From: Pholiota molesta
Lineage: Eukaryota; Basidiomycota; Agaricomycetes; Agaricales; Strophariaceae
Assembly: GCA_014925825.1 (NCBI GenBank)
Contig: JACGCK010000025.1
Coordinates: 310,001-374,000 of the forward strand
Reading direction: 5' to 3'
Length of the DNA: 64,000 bases
The position numbers and the translations under genes were made by a program. Each line of letters starts with the position of its first letter. Position 1 is the first letter of the stretch. Below, piece after piece: positions 10,104-22,095 of this stretch. The notes beneath the pieces are model-generated. The model saw nothing but the letters and a program-made list of their open reading frames with translations, was not told where the DNA came from and did no database searches.

Positions 10104-11111
10104 TCATAAAGTTGCCTTGCGAGTCTCGCGATTTTCAATGACCTCCATTAAATCCGCGAACTTACCCTGTGCAATACGCCTCGCTTCCATCAGGAGACCC
10201 TTGTTCTTCCCCTCCTTCTCGTCATCGTACTTCCGCAAAAGTTGCGCGCAGAGATCACGTAGGCAAGTCTCGAGCCTCTTGTCGTCCGCACTCATAATTT
10301 CGCTTGCCTGTCGATTGTATTTGATGGCGTTGTCCAGATCATCCATTTGACTTGACTGTCCATAACGAGCGCTGTAAACCTTGGCCATGAAGTAGAAGCA
10401 GCTCATGCGAGTTTGGGTATTGTCCTGCTTTTCGGCGTACTCAAACATCGTGATAGCTTCATCAAGTGGATTAGGTGGCGCGCCAGCCATTTCGTTGCTC
10501 TCCTCAACCTTTTCATCGGCAAACTGGACCTCTGGTTTCCTCGCCTTGGGAGCGTAGCGAATCCAAAGAGCCTCTCCGATACGAAGGGCTGCGGCATAAC
10601 GATACTCATCGGCGTACGATGAATCGTCGAACATCTCGCGGTTGAGAGCGAGCGATTGGGTTAGGCTAGCGGTTTCGTGAGACCGGTCAAGGTCGAAGAG
10701 CTCAAAGTACGCATTAGCGAGGTTGGTGAGCAGGGTGGGATATTGGTCTCCCGCTGGTGGTTTAGCTTTCCAAAGAAGTCGGGCATCTTCGTCAAGTTTG
10801 ATGACGTCCCTCAGGTATCCCTGTTTCGTATCCCCGACAGATGCTGGATCGTCCTTGTAACGAGACCAAAGCACTACGGCGTAGTTGGCGAGAAGAGAAG
10901 GGAGATCCGCTTTATCTTTGCTCGCCTGGCGGAGTTGAAGAGCGTACTCGAATAATGTGATCGTGGCACGAAGGTCCTCGATGTCTTTCGTCTCTCCATA
11001 AGCCTTGTAGTGTTCGATCGCTTCATCGTATGCGGCGTCGGGATCGGGGGGCCAGAAGAAGTCGTATATTATTTTCCAGACTTTCTTCAAGAAAGATATT
11101 ACGGCAGACAT
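10104..11111 (-). CDS. TPR-like repeat protein, 335 aa, single exon
   Basis: Intact intronless frame. The start at 11111 was chosen because the upstream in-frame extension to 11162 is a hydrophobic leader without support. The N-terminus MSAVISFLKKVWKIIYDFFW is amphipathic and aromatic and might touch a membrane. The rest is alpha-helical with repeated TPR-like helices: LPSLLANYAVVLWSRYKD, YPTLLTNLANAYFELF, YAAALRIGEALWIRY, CFYFMAKVYSARYG and LDNAIKYNRQASEI. These resemble the TPR blocks (LA..L..R....DL..AI) of fungal NACHT/NB-ARC-TPR proteins, but no NTPase domain is attached. It is likely a protein-interaction scaffold; the specific role is unknown. A TTTAAA element at 11242-11247 lies about 130 bp upstream. 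Confidence 0.75.
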   Translation of the reverse strand: MSAVISFLKKVWKIIYDFFWPPDPDAAYDEAIEHYKAYGETKDIEDLRATITLFEYALQLRQASKDKADLPSLLANYAVVLWSRYKDDPASVGDTKQGYLRDVIKLDEDARLLWKAKPPAGDQYPTLLTNLANAYFELFDLDRSHETASLTQSLALNREMFDDSSYADEYRYAAALRIGEALWIRYAPKARKPEVQFADEKVEESNEMAGAPPNPLDEAITMFEYAEKQDNTQTRMSCFYFMAKVYSARYGQSSQMDDLDNAIKYNRQASEIMSADDKRLETCLRDLCAQLLRKYDDEKEGKNKGLLMEARRIAQGKFADLMEVIENRETRKATL

Positions 11112-12150
11112 GCTGTAGACGTACGAAATACAACTCAATATCAGCGAAGATGAGGTGAACAAAGGTATTGTCGGACATACTTTGACTGTTCTTGGGTATC
11201 GTTTGGATGGGGGGACAAGAAGAGATGGCGCTCGACCCGCTTTTAAAGGTCCACAAAACGTGGAGACGAGGACCGTGGTGATCGAAACCTTGCAGCGATA
11301 ACGCTTCCGCTAGAAGGGTAATGTCGTGTCAGGCATGAGGCCCACCGCCTGGTTTTACCTTTTCAATTGTGAACGCCCATATTCTGGGTCAAATTACTCG
11401 GGAAGAACCCTGATCGAGACCCGGCGCCTAATTGACTGTAGGAAACGGGCTGGCCCAAAGTTTGCTTTATGACCTGATAGCGTGAGATGCAAGTCGTCCG
11501 CCCGGTTGGGCTTCGTACATCGGGCACCAAGAACACCTGTTAAGCGGTCGCATTGAGCATCCAATCCTTCAAGCTAGAAAGTGAAATGTGGCCAGACGGA
11601 TACTATTCGGGATCGGTGGGGAAGCGAACAACAGAAATCAGCGTGAGCCGACTCTTCATATGTAGTAACGCCTGATCCCTCAACGTCAACGTGTATGCCT
11701 TGAGGCGAGGAATAGAAGCAAGGGTTGTCTATTCGGACGGCCGACACCAGGATCCAGTGGCCTCATGACACGAACTCAGAAAGTCAGACGGTGGTCATTG
11801 ACATATTGAATGATCTGAACAAAAGTCATGAATATGTGGATTTGTCCAGTATAAGCCTATAAGGTAGAAAACATATGCAATTACTTGCCTGAGCAATACA
11901 AACGAAATTCAATGAAGTTGGCTGGAAGAGCAGCAGAAGAAATTGGATACAAGTTGGAAATGAAAAGCGATTGCCAGAGAAAGCGGAGTTAGACATTTAT
12001 TTAAATCTCCGCACGATAGTGTTTAGCGAAGAGCTCTTTCATGAACTCGACTCCTCCACGCCAACTACTTTTCTAATATCTCCAGCTCGTGTATATATCT
12101 TTGGGGGACTGTCGAGCTCTCATAATAACAATCCAACATCCTGAACTTCC
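11112..12150. other. Divergent intergenic region between the TPR gene and the CNH gene
   Basis: No coding signal. It carries the promoters of both flanking genes: TTTAAA at 11242-11247 for the TPR gene, and TATATA at about 12093 for the plus-strand gene, whose ATG is at 12151. Confidence 0.55.
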
Positions 12151-13638
12151 ATGACTTCAGCGCCTCAAAACCCTATGGACGTGCCACCGTTTCAATTGCA
12201 ACGCCTAATTCAAGATGTCATTGAACCACAAAGTCAGAATTTTCCCTACCATTTCTTGCAACATGAGCATCTAAACACCCATCTTATTTTAAGTTTATGC
12301 AAGCTCTGTATTGAGCCCGACAGGGAGGATTTATGTTCGGTGTACCCAGGCGTTAGGTCGGTCGCACCTTACATCGCAAGCCTATATTCTCAAAGGAATC
12401 TAGGCTCGGAGATTTATGTTGGTTGCTCTAACGGAGAACTGCTGCGGTTCGCATTGCAGGCTGATGATCCGACTAAGGTATGCCCCGTAACGCTTGCATG
12501 ATTATTGTACTAAAGCAACATTCCAGCTTGAATCATACGTCATTCTATCACGACAGACAGTCCCAGGAAATAAATCAGTCGACGAGATTGTACTCGTTCC
12601 CAGTCTCTCTCGAGCGTTGGTTCTATCCGGTACTTCCGTACATTATCTCCTTCCTCAATGCTACCTTGTTCATCTTCTCACTGTGGCGTTCTAGATCACC
12701 AAATTCACTTCTACACCATTCCCTCGCTAGATCCATATCCCACCAAACCCGTTCGGCATGTCGTTACTTTTGCTGTCGATGATCAGCACCTGAAGCGTCT
12801 CCAACCACCGCTTTCCGCAACCGGAATGCCCCTACCGCCGGAAGCCGTTGACCTTTGCGTGGTCAAGCGCTCCTCGATCGCTTTATTCACGATGAAAGAT
12901 CGCCTTCTCTATCAGAAGGTACGAGCCTGTTTCAAGCTTTGCTATTTTGCAATATTTAGAAAATCTGTAGGAAATACCGCTTCCTCAAGGAAATCCTCCG
13001 ATCACTCTTGCACGTCGCACAGGAAAAACTCTTTGCATTGCCGACAAAGATTATTACAGCCTTCTCGATCTCGAAGCATCCTCGTTATTTCCAGTCATCC
13101 CAGTGTCCCAGTCATCCGATCCCACACCCTTCCTGATTAAACCCGCCATCACTGTTATAAGTCAAACCGAATTTCTACTCATATCATGGACAGGAACGAG
13201 CGCTTTGGGCTTATTTATTACAGGAGATGGAGACCCGGTCAGAGGGACTCTCGAGTGGCCGATTTATCCTGAGGCTATATGTAAGCCTTCCCTGCCTGCA
13301 TTTTGCTGATCTGTTTTTTTATTATTGACCCTCTTTTAGGCCTTGATTACCCATACATTCTCTCTTTGCTGCCTAACAATGCCATTGAAGTACATAGCAT
13401 CGAGACGCAGGCAATCATGCAAGTCATCAGCAGCACACCCGTCACCTCGCCTCCCTCCTCCAAGCCGACCTCTCCCGCTGCAACGCAAACCACGCACCAA
13501 CGATCATCCTCCTCTTCTGCTACAGCCGACTCCTCTCGTCGCACCAACCTGATATCAAGTGTAGGTGGTTATCTCGTACCGTCCACACAGAGATCGGAGA
13601 AGATGAGTATGGTCCCCGTCAAGCTTCTGCGAACATGA
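12151..13638 (+). pseudogene. Truncated CNH-domain protein of the Vps3/Vps39/TGFBRAP1 type
   Basis: Exons 12151-12477, 12527-12629, 12695-12918, 12971-13280 and 13340-13638 join in phase to 420 codons. The product is a citron-homology beta propeller as found at the N-terminus of CORVET/HOPS tethering subunits acting on endosomes and vacuoles. Signatures include VAPYIASLYSQRNLGSEIYV, LSDHQIHFYTIPSLDPYP, VVTFAVDDQHLKRLQPP, EFLLISWTGTSALGLF and YPYILSLLPNNAIEVHSIET. The frame stops at 13636. Beyond it, EHEKNFAIRASVDGYPWT in another frame continues the family, then hits a stop. The clathrin-heavy-chain repeats and C-terminal RING-like region of the full protein (usually over 900 residues) are missing. 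I conclude a 3'-truncated, frameshifted copy. Confidence 0.65.
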
Positions 13639-15012
13639 AAAGAACTTCGCGATCCGTGCCAGCGTCGATGGCTACCCTTGGACATAAGTTGCAGGTTGCA
13701 TGTATACCCTCTTTTTTACACGAAACATCAGCCGTCAAGCTGATGTTCCCAGAGAAGGAACGCAAGCGTTTTCTGATGCGTTTCAGGGCATGCTGGAATA
13801 AATTTCAAAGGCTATCATCACAATGCAGTCGTTTTTTTTTCTCTTGCCTTATCCCAACTTTTATCTGACATCTGATATCGAACATATTGTTTCCCACTTC
13901 GCCAATGAACTCGCGAAGACGGAGCGAACATGCGGAATTTGCCGTCTCTGCGGCCTCGTCTTCTCAAGAATCAGACACTTACTTTTTCAACAACTCCTCC
14001 ATCTATCATGTAACCGAGTCCCGACCTGTTCTCACCGGCGGATGACAGGCATGTCAACACTCAGCTGTCCAGAGCTGTCCATGGAGAACCACAAGTAATT
14101 ATACATGTCATATCGCGAGAAGGATGCTTGTCTCCGCATACATTCGTTCCCTTAGTCTGAGAACCCTTGATGACGGTCTGGAGTTGTGTGCGCTCTAGGC
14201 GTTGTGTGTGTGCGCTATGGATGGCAAAATCTCCCAGGTGGCGGCAGTGGTGTGCACCCTCCAACCTTGGTCCTTCTGTAACGAAGCATCCCACCGCATG
14301 GTCCAACGTTGGTGCCACTTTGTGGGGCGACGGCGGGTGTTGATTAAGCCGCCTGCGTGGTATCGAACGTCGCTACCGTCGCCAGTGACGCCGAGGTCTA
14401 CTCTCCATCGGCGTGTGCAGTAGACTGCGCAGTCGCTCGCGCAGTAGACCCATGTTTACTAATTCAATGATTGTCTACATCGTCATGATACGAGAACCAT
14501 TGGCATATGCATAAACTGCAGGTTACAGTCGGGTTACCGCAAACTCCTTTTGCACTGCTGTCGCTCTATGTAGCCATGCACCGTGGGATCTGCAGATCCT
14601 TTCTCGAAAGCATCATCTCATGAAAAATTTCTTCTTCTCAGCCAATGCTTCTTGCTTCTTTTCATCAGCAAAAGATACTCATGACATTGACAAATGTACA
14701 CTAAATTTAAACCCTCACCATAAGGGAGTAAAGAACATAACGGGATAGTAGATATACATAGGTTATAATTACAACATTCCGAGAGTGCGGCCATTGTTAC
14801 AACAGGTCGAAGTGTTACAACAGTGCGAGTTGGAGCGGTCCACAGAGCGATAGCAGTTGAAATGTGAAGTCTGGAGCGAAGGAAGTCTATCATCTTTACA
14901 AGTGCGCGCGTATTTGTGTGCGCATTGGCCTGTTGTAGGCATCCGGGATCGAATTCTGCGTGGTATTTCTTACCCTCTAAAGTAAAAAGATCAGCCATCC
15001 GATGTTCTTCCA
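13639..15012. other. Decayed 3' remnant, then gene-free sequence
   Basis: 13639-13700 retains out-of-frame CNH-family residues. From about 13700 to 15012 no gene is supported. The duplicated string GCAGTAGAC occurs twice at about 14415-14450. Confidence 0.45.
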
Positions 15013-16556
15013 TCACGAAAATCGAGCTTCGCAACGGGTACTCACAATTCCCAAGATGGCGCTTATAGCCTTCTGCACAGCGTGCGCAGCAAGTTCTGGT
15101 TCTGTCTGGACGAACTATGGATGCGATGTAAGAGAAAAAAATATTCAAATTTGTGGAAGTCCACGCACCATATGACCGCCTCGTGGAAGTCTCTGGACAC
15201 TATCTGCCCCTCGGCCAGACACAGGGTCCGGAGCGACTACTGCATCTTCGAGCACCTTAACACTGAAAAGCGGATGCATTAGAAGATCGAAAGCATGAGG
15301 GGTCATATGCGATCCTTACTTGAATTTATCTAGTGTCGCGATGATCAGATGAACTTGTGTGTCGCTTGCGTATAGGGATTTTAGCATCTCGAAAGACCGC
15401 GGGTAGAGTTCTACAGTCCTTGTCATGGCCTGCGTGTGCATGTATGAGTGACAATTAATGGTCGGACAATATTAGGCCACTTACAGCTTCGTGCGCCTTA
15501 GAGCAGGCTAGGGTGACGCCATTAAAAGTAAAAGGCTCTGGAAGCTTGGACGCCGGATGCAATCGAAGTCCCTTCTCCTGAGAAACGTTCAGAAGAGATG
15601 AAAAACGATAAGCTCAGCGCATAACCCACCAGATAGGCGTCCATGACTTTGGGATGCCAATAGCGGGAGCCTTCTTGTGTTTCTAGCGCTTTCCGCGCTT
15701 CTTTTCGGTTTCGCCATGTATCCTGCCGGCTCCAAGTATATTGCGTGATAATGCGCTCCATCCTGTATCTCGCGGAGGCGTCTTCGGCTTTAGCGATGGC
15801 AGGATCCATGAGGATAACTGATGAGAAGAGATTAGGATACAACTCCTGTAGCAGGAGACTGTTGACCATTGAAAATTAGGAATTTCGTAAGACGGCCTGT
15901 GAAAGAGGATGATGAATCAGACACTAACATGGCGCCCGCCCCGTTGCTGTGGCCCACTCCAACGAGTTTCCGTTCAGAAAAGTCAATGCCATCTGGACGA
16001 GACTTGATGAATGCTAGCATGGCTTGGGGGTATTCCCAGCCATTCCCTGCAAGGACCAAATAACAACAGCTATGAGTTACTAATCGCAGTATGATGAATG
16101 GTTATAACATACAGCCCCCTTTGGGGTAGTGAGCAGCAATATCATCTTCGTTGAGGACTGCACTTTCTCCGTGGTTGGGACACTCTAGATAGGCACAGGG
16201 CGTTAATTTTGCGATAAGGGACACCCAGGTACACCATCAATACAACTACATACCTATTGACCAGGCCTCTTTGATCAAGGGAGGATGTTGCCGCCCAGTA
16301 TCTGTTTGTTCGTATAGAAAGGATAACATAGTGCTCCAAGTTTCCTACATAATGAGATTATCGGTCATCGGAATCAATAACATTGCTTTATTGAATAGAA
16401 ATCATTCGCGGGAGCGTTTACCTTGTGCGTAGCATTGCCATGGGCAAAAATCAGAGTTACACCGTCCGGAGCAGGCTGTTCTGGTGTATACCTGACGGCT
16501 GTAACCTGAAATTTGTAGGTAGGTCGTGGATCGCAAATGTAGGTCGTAGCTTTCAT
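15013..16556 (-). CDS. Alpha/beta hydrolase, 347 aa, nine exons
   Basis: Exons (minus): 16556-16422, 16344-16254, 16184-16113, 16046-15929, 15858-15630, 15577-15485, 15429-15320, 15262-15169 and 15114-15013. All phases close to 348 codons including the stop. Fold hallmarks are an oxyanion-region HGN (residues 39-41), the nucleophile elbow GHSNGAG with Ser133, and a C-terminal GGHM with His313. The strand before the acid residue is probably IIATLDKF. AWSIECPNHGE and SSVILMDP are typical of the fungal soluble hydrolase group often annotated as lipase or hydrolase-4-like. There is no signal peptide, so it is probably cytosolic. Substrate unknown. Nothing appears broken. Confidence 0.85.
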
Positions 16557-17364
16557 GATAGTCGTAAATGGGGGGAGGGGTCGTTTCGGAGTTAGACCCA
16601 GGGCTGCCCGGGTTTAAATAGACGGAATTTTACTCCGCTTTAGAGGTTAAATTAAGGGCTAGCAGGAACCTGAATCGGAAAAGAATGATCATGGGTAGGT
16701 CCCGCATCAGAAAGATTAGCGAGATCTTTCAGGCTGTGTGTGTGTCCACTCGCATAAGTAATTCGGGATGCAAATCGATTCTTCCAATGCGGCAAATGTG
16801 GGACCAGGTGGGACCTCAGGAAGGTCTGGACGAGTCCAGTTTCTGTTGTATTCCAACGTTCGTTGTTCCCAAAGTTGATATGTTCTTGAACATGAAGAGA
16901 TGCTACATGCATTTACATTCCTTTGTTGTCCGTTGACGACGACGTCTGAGCAGGTGTGATTACTTGTGTTGAACTGTAAAGAAAAGAAGCAGTTATGCTC
17001 TAGAAGTCGATAGCATGGCATGCCGATGTGTCAAGTTCATGTCTTTAGAAGCCTCATGTAAGGCTAAAAGTGATCAGCAAATTCCGCCATATCACCACGG
17101 ACAAAAAGGGACAGAATCAAGACAGAATACTTTTCGCCCTCTCGGCATCCGGTGATGATTACAGTACCCTTGATTACCATCCGCTTGCTGTGTCCCGGTT
17201 CTGCCGAAGCGGGTGCAATGCCTGATGAGATAAGGATGATTGTCCAGTCTAAGAGAACATGCGTCAGACGAAATGCCTCTTTTAAGGCGATTCTTCTGAC
17301 AACTTTAGAAGTCACTCGGAGATATCGGTCATGCCAGGTATGTAAATCATCTCATATTGACAGA
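16557..17364. other. Intergenic
   Basis: No supported gene; the antisense open frames at 16652-17021 lack any recognisable feature. Confidence 0.45.
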
Positions 17365-19260
17365 CAGAACAAGTGCCGTGACAATTCAAACAAAGCTCAC
17401 AAATAGACGCTCAATTTCAAGCGCTCGAATCCAAACGAAGCGTCCACATGTTAGCTATACTTACTTATGTGTGAAGGAAGAATGACTTGCTTCTAATGTA
17501 GTTTTAACTTTCATATTATGGGCAATCTTTGATCACTGAAAACAAATTGAAACTGAGGGTGTGGTTCCCAAGTGGTTCCATCAACAGTCCTCCTAGGCCT
17601 CAGCGAGGCCTTGGTCTTTGCATACACTGGAAACAGTAGAAAACAGATCCTCAGCCTGTTATCAAATATTTGGATGATTGAACGAAGCAGTTTGTGCAAC
17701 TCATGGCTGAAGACGTCCTATAGCTTTTGAAAATAAGTACGCTATGTTGTTCGAACGTAGCAAATGTGGCTCGCGATAACGGAATGAGGAACATCAAGAA
17801 GAATTTTGTTGAATTGACGACGGATACGTATGTATGTCAACAACCACGTACCCACTTCTAGCCTTCTGTCCATTGCATCTCCAAATTGAAGTTGAACTTA
17901 ATCGCGGGAATAGCCTTCAAATTTGGAAAGGATCGCTGTTTGATCCCATGAGCAACGGCCTCAAACTGCTGTTCCAGAACGAGTATACCGAAGTGTGGAT
18001 CGTCCAGTACCGAGATGGTGAAGTAAATCGAAACGTAGCGCAGGGATGGAAAGGCGTTGCGATCGGCGAAGATGCTGTCGAGAACTTTGCATTTACTCTG
18101 AATGGTTCTGCACAAGTCGGAGGACACTTCATCAGCGTCCGTAGTGTAGTGTTCGAAATTCATGCTGAGATGTTCCAAGCACTTCGTTTTACCCGCTAGC
18201 CTTGCCAGTTCTTTGATGCTGCCATGAAAAGGATCGTCTTCGTTTTCTTCGGGCATCATGGTGTAGAGTTTCAGCTCGCGGAGGGTTTCGAAGGATCCCT
18301 TCAGGATAGATTCTGCGAGACCTTTAAAGCTCGCACTTGAATCCTTCGGCACTGGAGGGTATGTATGAAATCGGCAACAGAATCAGGAGGTTGACCGAAG
18401 GCCTTGTACTCACATACGCAAAATAGGTCTTCAAGACAACGAGTAGATCCTATCAGCAATTGGCTCGTTTTGGCTTCGCGATCGTCTGGCCACTCTGTGT
18501 AAAATTCTCGCATCCCAGTAAAATCAAAGATTGGGGGATGATGAGGACGAGAGCGAACTCTGCCTATAAGAACTTCCACGGCGGATTCACTGCCCGCATA
18601 TGAGGTGAGTTTTGACAGTTGTGTAGCGGCGGGGCCTGCATCCGATGCATCGGCATGCGCTGAGCCAGCGGCAGGCGCCGTGTCTGGATCTATCTGCAAG
18701 GCAGCAAAGGAAAGAGTTTTCAGGTGTGTGGCGTTCTTCAGTTGCAGAATCCCGTGGATGGGGAAGTTTTGGAACCTGTGCAGTTCGAGAGATTCGAGGG
18801 TGGGAGAAAGCATGAGGCGTAAAAGCGCGTCGGAGACTCGAGAATCGAGTGCTTTCCAATCGTATCCAGCACGCCTTGACTCCGGACTTGTGATAGACAA
18901 GCATTTTAGATTATCGAGTTTGTCGAGGAATTGGGATGTATTGACATGGCCCGGAAAGCTTGCCGAACTCGTTTTGCTGTTGAATTCAAAGTAAAAAGTT
19001 CGGATATAGGCGGTGAGATGTGGAGAGACCTTCACAATATCTAGGAATGTGTCCACTTTCTCGGGGAATAGCTGACGAACGAAAACAGGAGTTTTTGGCA
19101 GAGTGGGACGAATGAACGATGGGCGAGGCACATGGCCTTCAGAGCCCTATTGCGGTCTCTCCAATGTAGTGCGTCGAGGTTATTGATGACCAGGGTGTAT
19201 TCGGCGAGGGACAGCGGGCGAGAGAGATGAGCCATCTTGCTGGAAAACTGTAAACTGGTA
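17365..19260. repeat. Segmental duplication, copy 1 (F-box-like gene plus 3' flank)
   Basis: Homologous to about 19620-21490. Similarity is not confined to the gene. The 3' flanks match too: compare GGGCAATCTTTGATCA at 17520 and 19753, and TCGCGATAACGGAA at 17770 and 19989. Borders are estimated by eye. Confidence 0.7.
17858..19235 (-). pseudogene. F-box-like/LRR-type family gene, single-base frameshift (or consensus error)
   Basis: Exons 19235-18414 and 18351-17858. It is the sister copy of the gene at 20077-21464 with the same structure and intron position. The N-terminus MAHLSRPLSLAEYTLVINNL is followed by the family block KAMCLAHRSFVPLCQK. The frame is lost at about 19060, where the sister reads SPKKVDTFLDIVKVSPHLTA. 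Here the C run is four instead of five, so SPRK is followed by WTHS and a stop. All sequence after the break remains open and family-like to TAG at 17858, for example LRLMLSPTLESLELHRFQNF and IFDFTGMREFY. It is thus either a very recent pseudogene or an undercalled homopolymer. Predicted role: SCF-type substrate adaptor (inference). Confidence 0.75.
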
Positions 19261-19619
19261 GCAATTTGAGAGCAGGCATCCGTAACCAGCACCAGAGTCA
19301 ATTTTATATTTTGATCATGAATGGTGCAGTGAACATTTGATCCGCGCGCTACATAATTAGATCACTTAGATCCGGTTGTATTTAACGCTCCAGTCTTCAG
19401 CACATTGATAATGTCGCAGCTCCTCAAGGCGTCGGTCTCAACTTGGGTAAAACTATACCAGACGTTGTGGTTAAGAATACCCTGCTGGCTGCAAGCCATA
19501 TTCGTCCACATCCATCTGGAGTCGAGACTACGCCTCTCCGGGCGCCCGGCAATTCTGCTCAAATTCTGCTGACAACTGGTCGTTCATGCTAGTTAAAGCC
19601 TAATTTATCTCACTTTGAG

Positions 19620-21490
19620 TCTTGACAGCCAGAACAAGTACACAATCTAATTTATCAAGTTCACAATTAGACGCTCAAATCCAACAAAGATTGACTAGGT
19701 CACGAAGAAAAAACCATTTGCCTACAGCCTACTTAGTTATAACTTTCATACTATGGGCAATCTTTGATCATCGGAAACGAATTGAAACTGATGGCCTCAG
19801 GCTACAGCGCTCAGGGCCTTCACGCTGGAATGGTAGAATACAGATCCTCCGACTCATCCGCAGCACTTCCTGTTATCAATATTCAGATGATTGAATGGAG
19901 CAAATTAAAAAATTCATGGCAGAAGACGTTCTATCGCTTTTGATAATACGCTATACTTTATTGAATGGAATGTAGCAAACATGTGGTTCGCGATAACGGA
20001 ACGAGGAACCGCGAGAATGGTTCTGTTGAATTGACGAGGTATGTAAAGCATCAAACATGCACCATTTATACTTCCTTTATAGACTATCCACAATCCATCG
20101 CATGTCCAAATTGAAGTTGAAGTTTATTGTGGTACTAGCCTGCAAATTTGGGAAGGATTGCTGTTTGATCTCATTAGCAGCGGTTTCGAGCTGCTCTTCC
20201 ATACGTGTCTCGAAGTCTGGGTCGTCCAACATGTACACTGAGAAGGTGATGTTAATTGAAATGCAGCCTAGGGATGGAAAAGCCTCGTGATCGGCGAAGA
20301 TGCGGTCGAGGACCTCGCATTTAGTTCGAATGATGTCGCACAGGTCATAAAGCACTTCATCAACATCCGTAGAGTGGTGTTTGAAATCCATGCAGACATA
20401 TTCCAAGCACTTCATTTCACCCGCTAACTTGCCCAATTCTTCGATGCTGCCATGAAAAGGGTCGTTCAAGTTTGCGTTTTTTTGGGGCATCATGGTGCAA
20501 AACACCAGTTCGCGGAGTGTTCGGAAGGATCCTTTCAGGATAGATGCTGCGAGACCTTTATAGCTCGCAGTTGACTCCTTCGGCACTGTAGCGAATGTAT
20601 GAATTCGGGCACAAAGTCAGAACTTGAAGGCCAGTACTCACATACGCAATACAGGTCCTCAAGATAATGAGCAGATCCTATTATCAATTGACTTGTTTTG
20701 GCTTCGCGAGCTTCTGGCCACTCTGTGTCAAAGTGTCGCAATCCAGTGAAATCGAAGATCGGGGAATGATGAGGACGAGAGCGGAATCTTCCCGTAAGAA
20801 CTTCCAAAGCGGATTCGCTGCCCGCATATGAGGTGAGTATTGACAATTGTGTAGAGATGGGGCCTGCATCGAGGGCATCGGCGTTTGTTGAGCCAGCGGC
20901 AGGCGCCGTGTCTGGATCTATCTCCAAGGCAGCAATGGAAAGACTTTTCAGGTGTGTGGCATTCTTCAGTTGTAAAAGGCCCTGGATGGGGAAGTTCTGG
21001 AATCTATGCAGTTCGAGAACTTCGAGGTTGGGAGAAAGTATGAGACGTAAAAGCGCGTCGGAGACTTGAGAATCAAGTACTTTCCAATCGTATCCAGCGC
21101 GGCTGGACTCCGGACTTTTGATAGACAAGACTTTTAGGTTGTCGAGTTTATCGAGGAATTGGCGTGTATTGGCATTGCCCGGAAAGTTCGCCGAGCTCGT
21201 TTTGCTGTCGAATTCGAAAAAGAAAATTCGAATGTAGGCGGTGAGGTGCGGAGAAACCTTCACAATATCTAGGAAAGTGTCCACTTTCTTGGGGGAGTGT
21301 CTGAGGAACGAAAACAGGTATTTTTGACAGAACGGGACGAATGAACGATGGGCGAGGCACATAGCCTTCAAAGCGCTACCACGGTCGAGCCAATGTAACA
21401 TACTGAGGTAATCGATGATCAGGGTGTATTCGTCGAGGGACAGCGGGCGAGAGAGATGGGCCATCTTTCAGATCAGGTAGATGTGGTGGT
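19620..21490. repeat. Segmental duplication, copy 2 (F-box-like gene plus 3' flank)
   Basis: Partner of 17365-19260. The duplicated unit is about 1.9-2.1 kb in direct orientation. The presence of diverged but alignable non-coding 3' sequence shows that a DNA segment, not just a coding region, was duplicated. Confidence 0.7.
20077..21464 (-). CDS. F-box-like/LRR-type family protein, 443 aa
   Basis: Exons 21464-20642 and 20585-20077 with a 56-nt intron; 443 codons plus TAA, intact. The N-terminal block RPLSLDEYTLIIDYLSMLHW ... LKAMCLAHRSFVPFCQKYLF fits a divergent F-box (L..Y..I...L.......L..LCL..R.F...CQ..LF). KVSPHLTAYIRIFFFEFDS follows, then leucine-rich strands such as LRLILSPNLEVLELHRFQNF and LLQLKNATHLKSLSIAAL. 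The same architecture, with an intron after the V-C-E codons, is found at 17858, 50742, 52503 and 56839. Likely an SCF ubiquitin-ligase adaptor, by family inference. No Skp1-contact residue can be verified by eye. Confidence 0.75.
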
Positions 21491-22095
21491 TGATGGACAG
21501 TGGAAAGTTGGCGATTCAAATAAATAAGAGGCGTCCATAAATACCCGTAAGTAGCATCGGAGTCAATTTATACCTCATGTTCTCCGATCACGAATATTTA
21601 ATAAATCATACATAGGGCTTTGAATTTTCGATCCGCCGGTTTTATTTAGACGCCCTCAGCGAGTTGAGGAACAGGATGAGAGGCGCTCAAAAAAAATAAC
21701 TGAATCAACATCCTTTGGTAGATTTTATGCATTCTAGCTATCAAGTCGGGAGAGTCCCGGATCCAACCCCGACAGAAAATAACGGGACAAGGAGGACAAG
21801 AAGGGACTTTGCGAGCGCCCGAGCGCCCTGGCAACAGAGGAGCTTCCTTGTATTCGTTAAGGTGAACACTGAGGATGGCATGATCATGGATTCCTCTGGG
21901 ACAGATCATGTCAGTTGAGAATATACATCATCGGTCTCAAAGGCGATAACAAAGCCATAGGTATTGCGAGAGCGGAAAAGGAAGAGCGACTCCATCATCA
22001 AGAAAGGTGACCATCACACGATCGCTTCTATATCACCAATCGGTCAATACCTATCTTATCTACAATTAGATCAGTACCTCGGACGCGAAGTCTAC
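21491..22095. other. Intergenic between the F-box-like gene and NOC4
   Basis: No gene of its own. The plus-strand open frame 21964-22326 overlaps the NOC4 3' end in antisense and is a shadow. Confidence 0.55.

Noticed and set aside
14618..15148. 176-codon minus-strand frame
   Set aside because: Overlaps the last hydrolase exon in another frame; no recognisable features beyond it.
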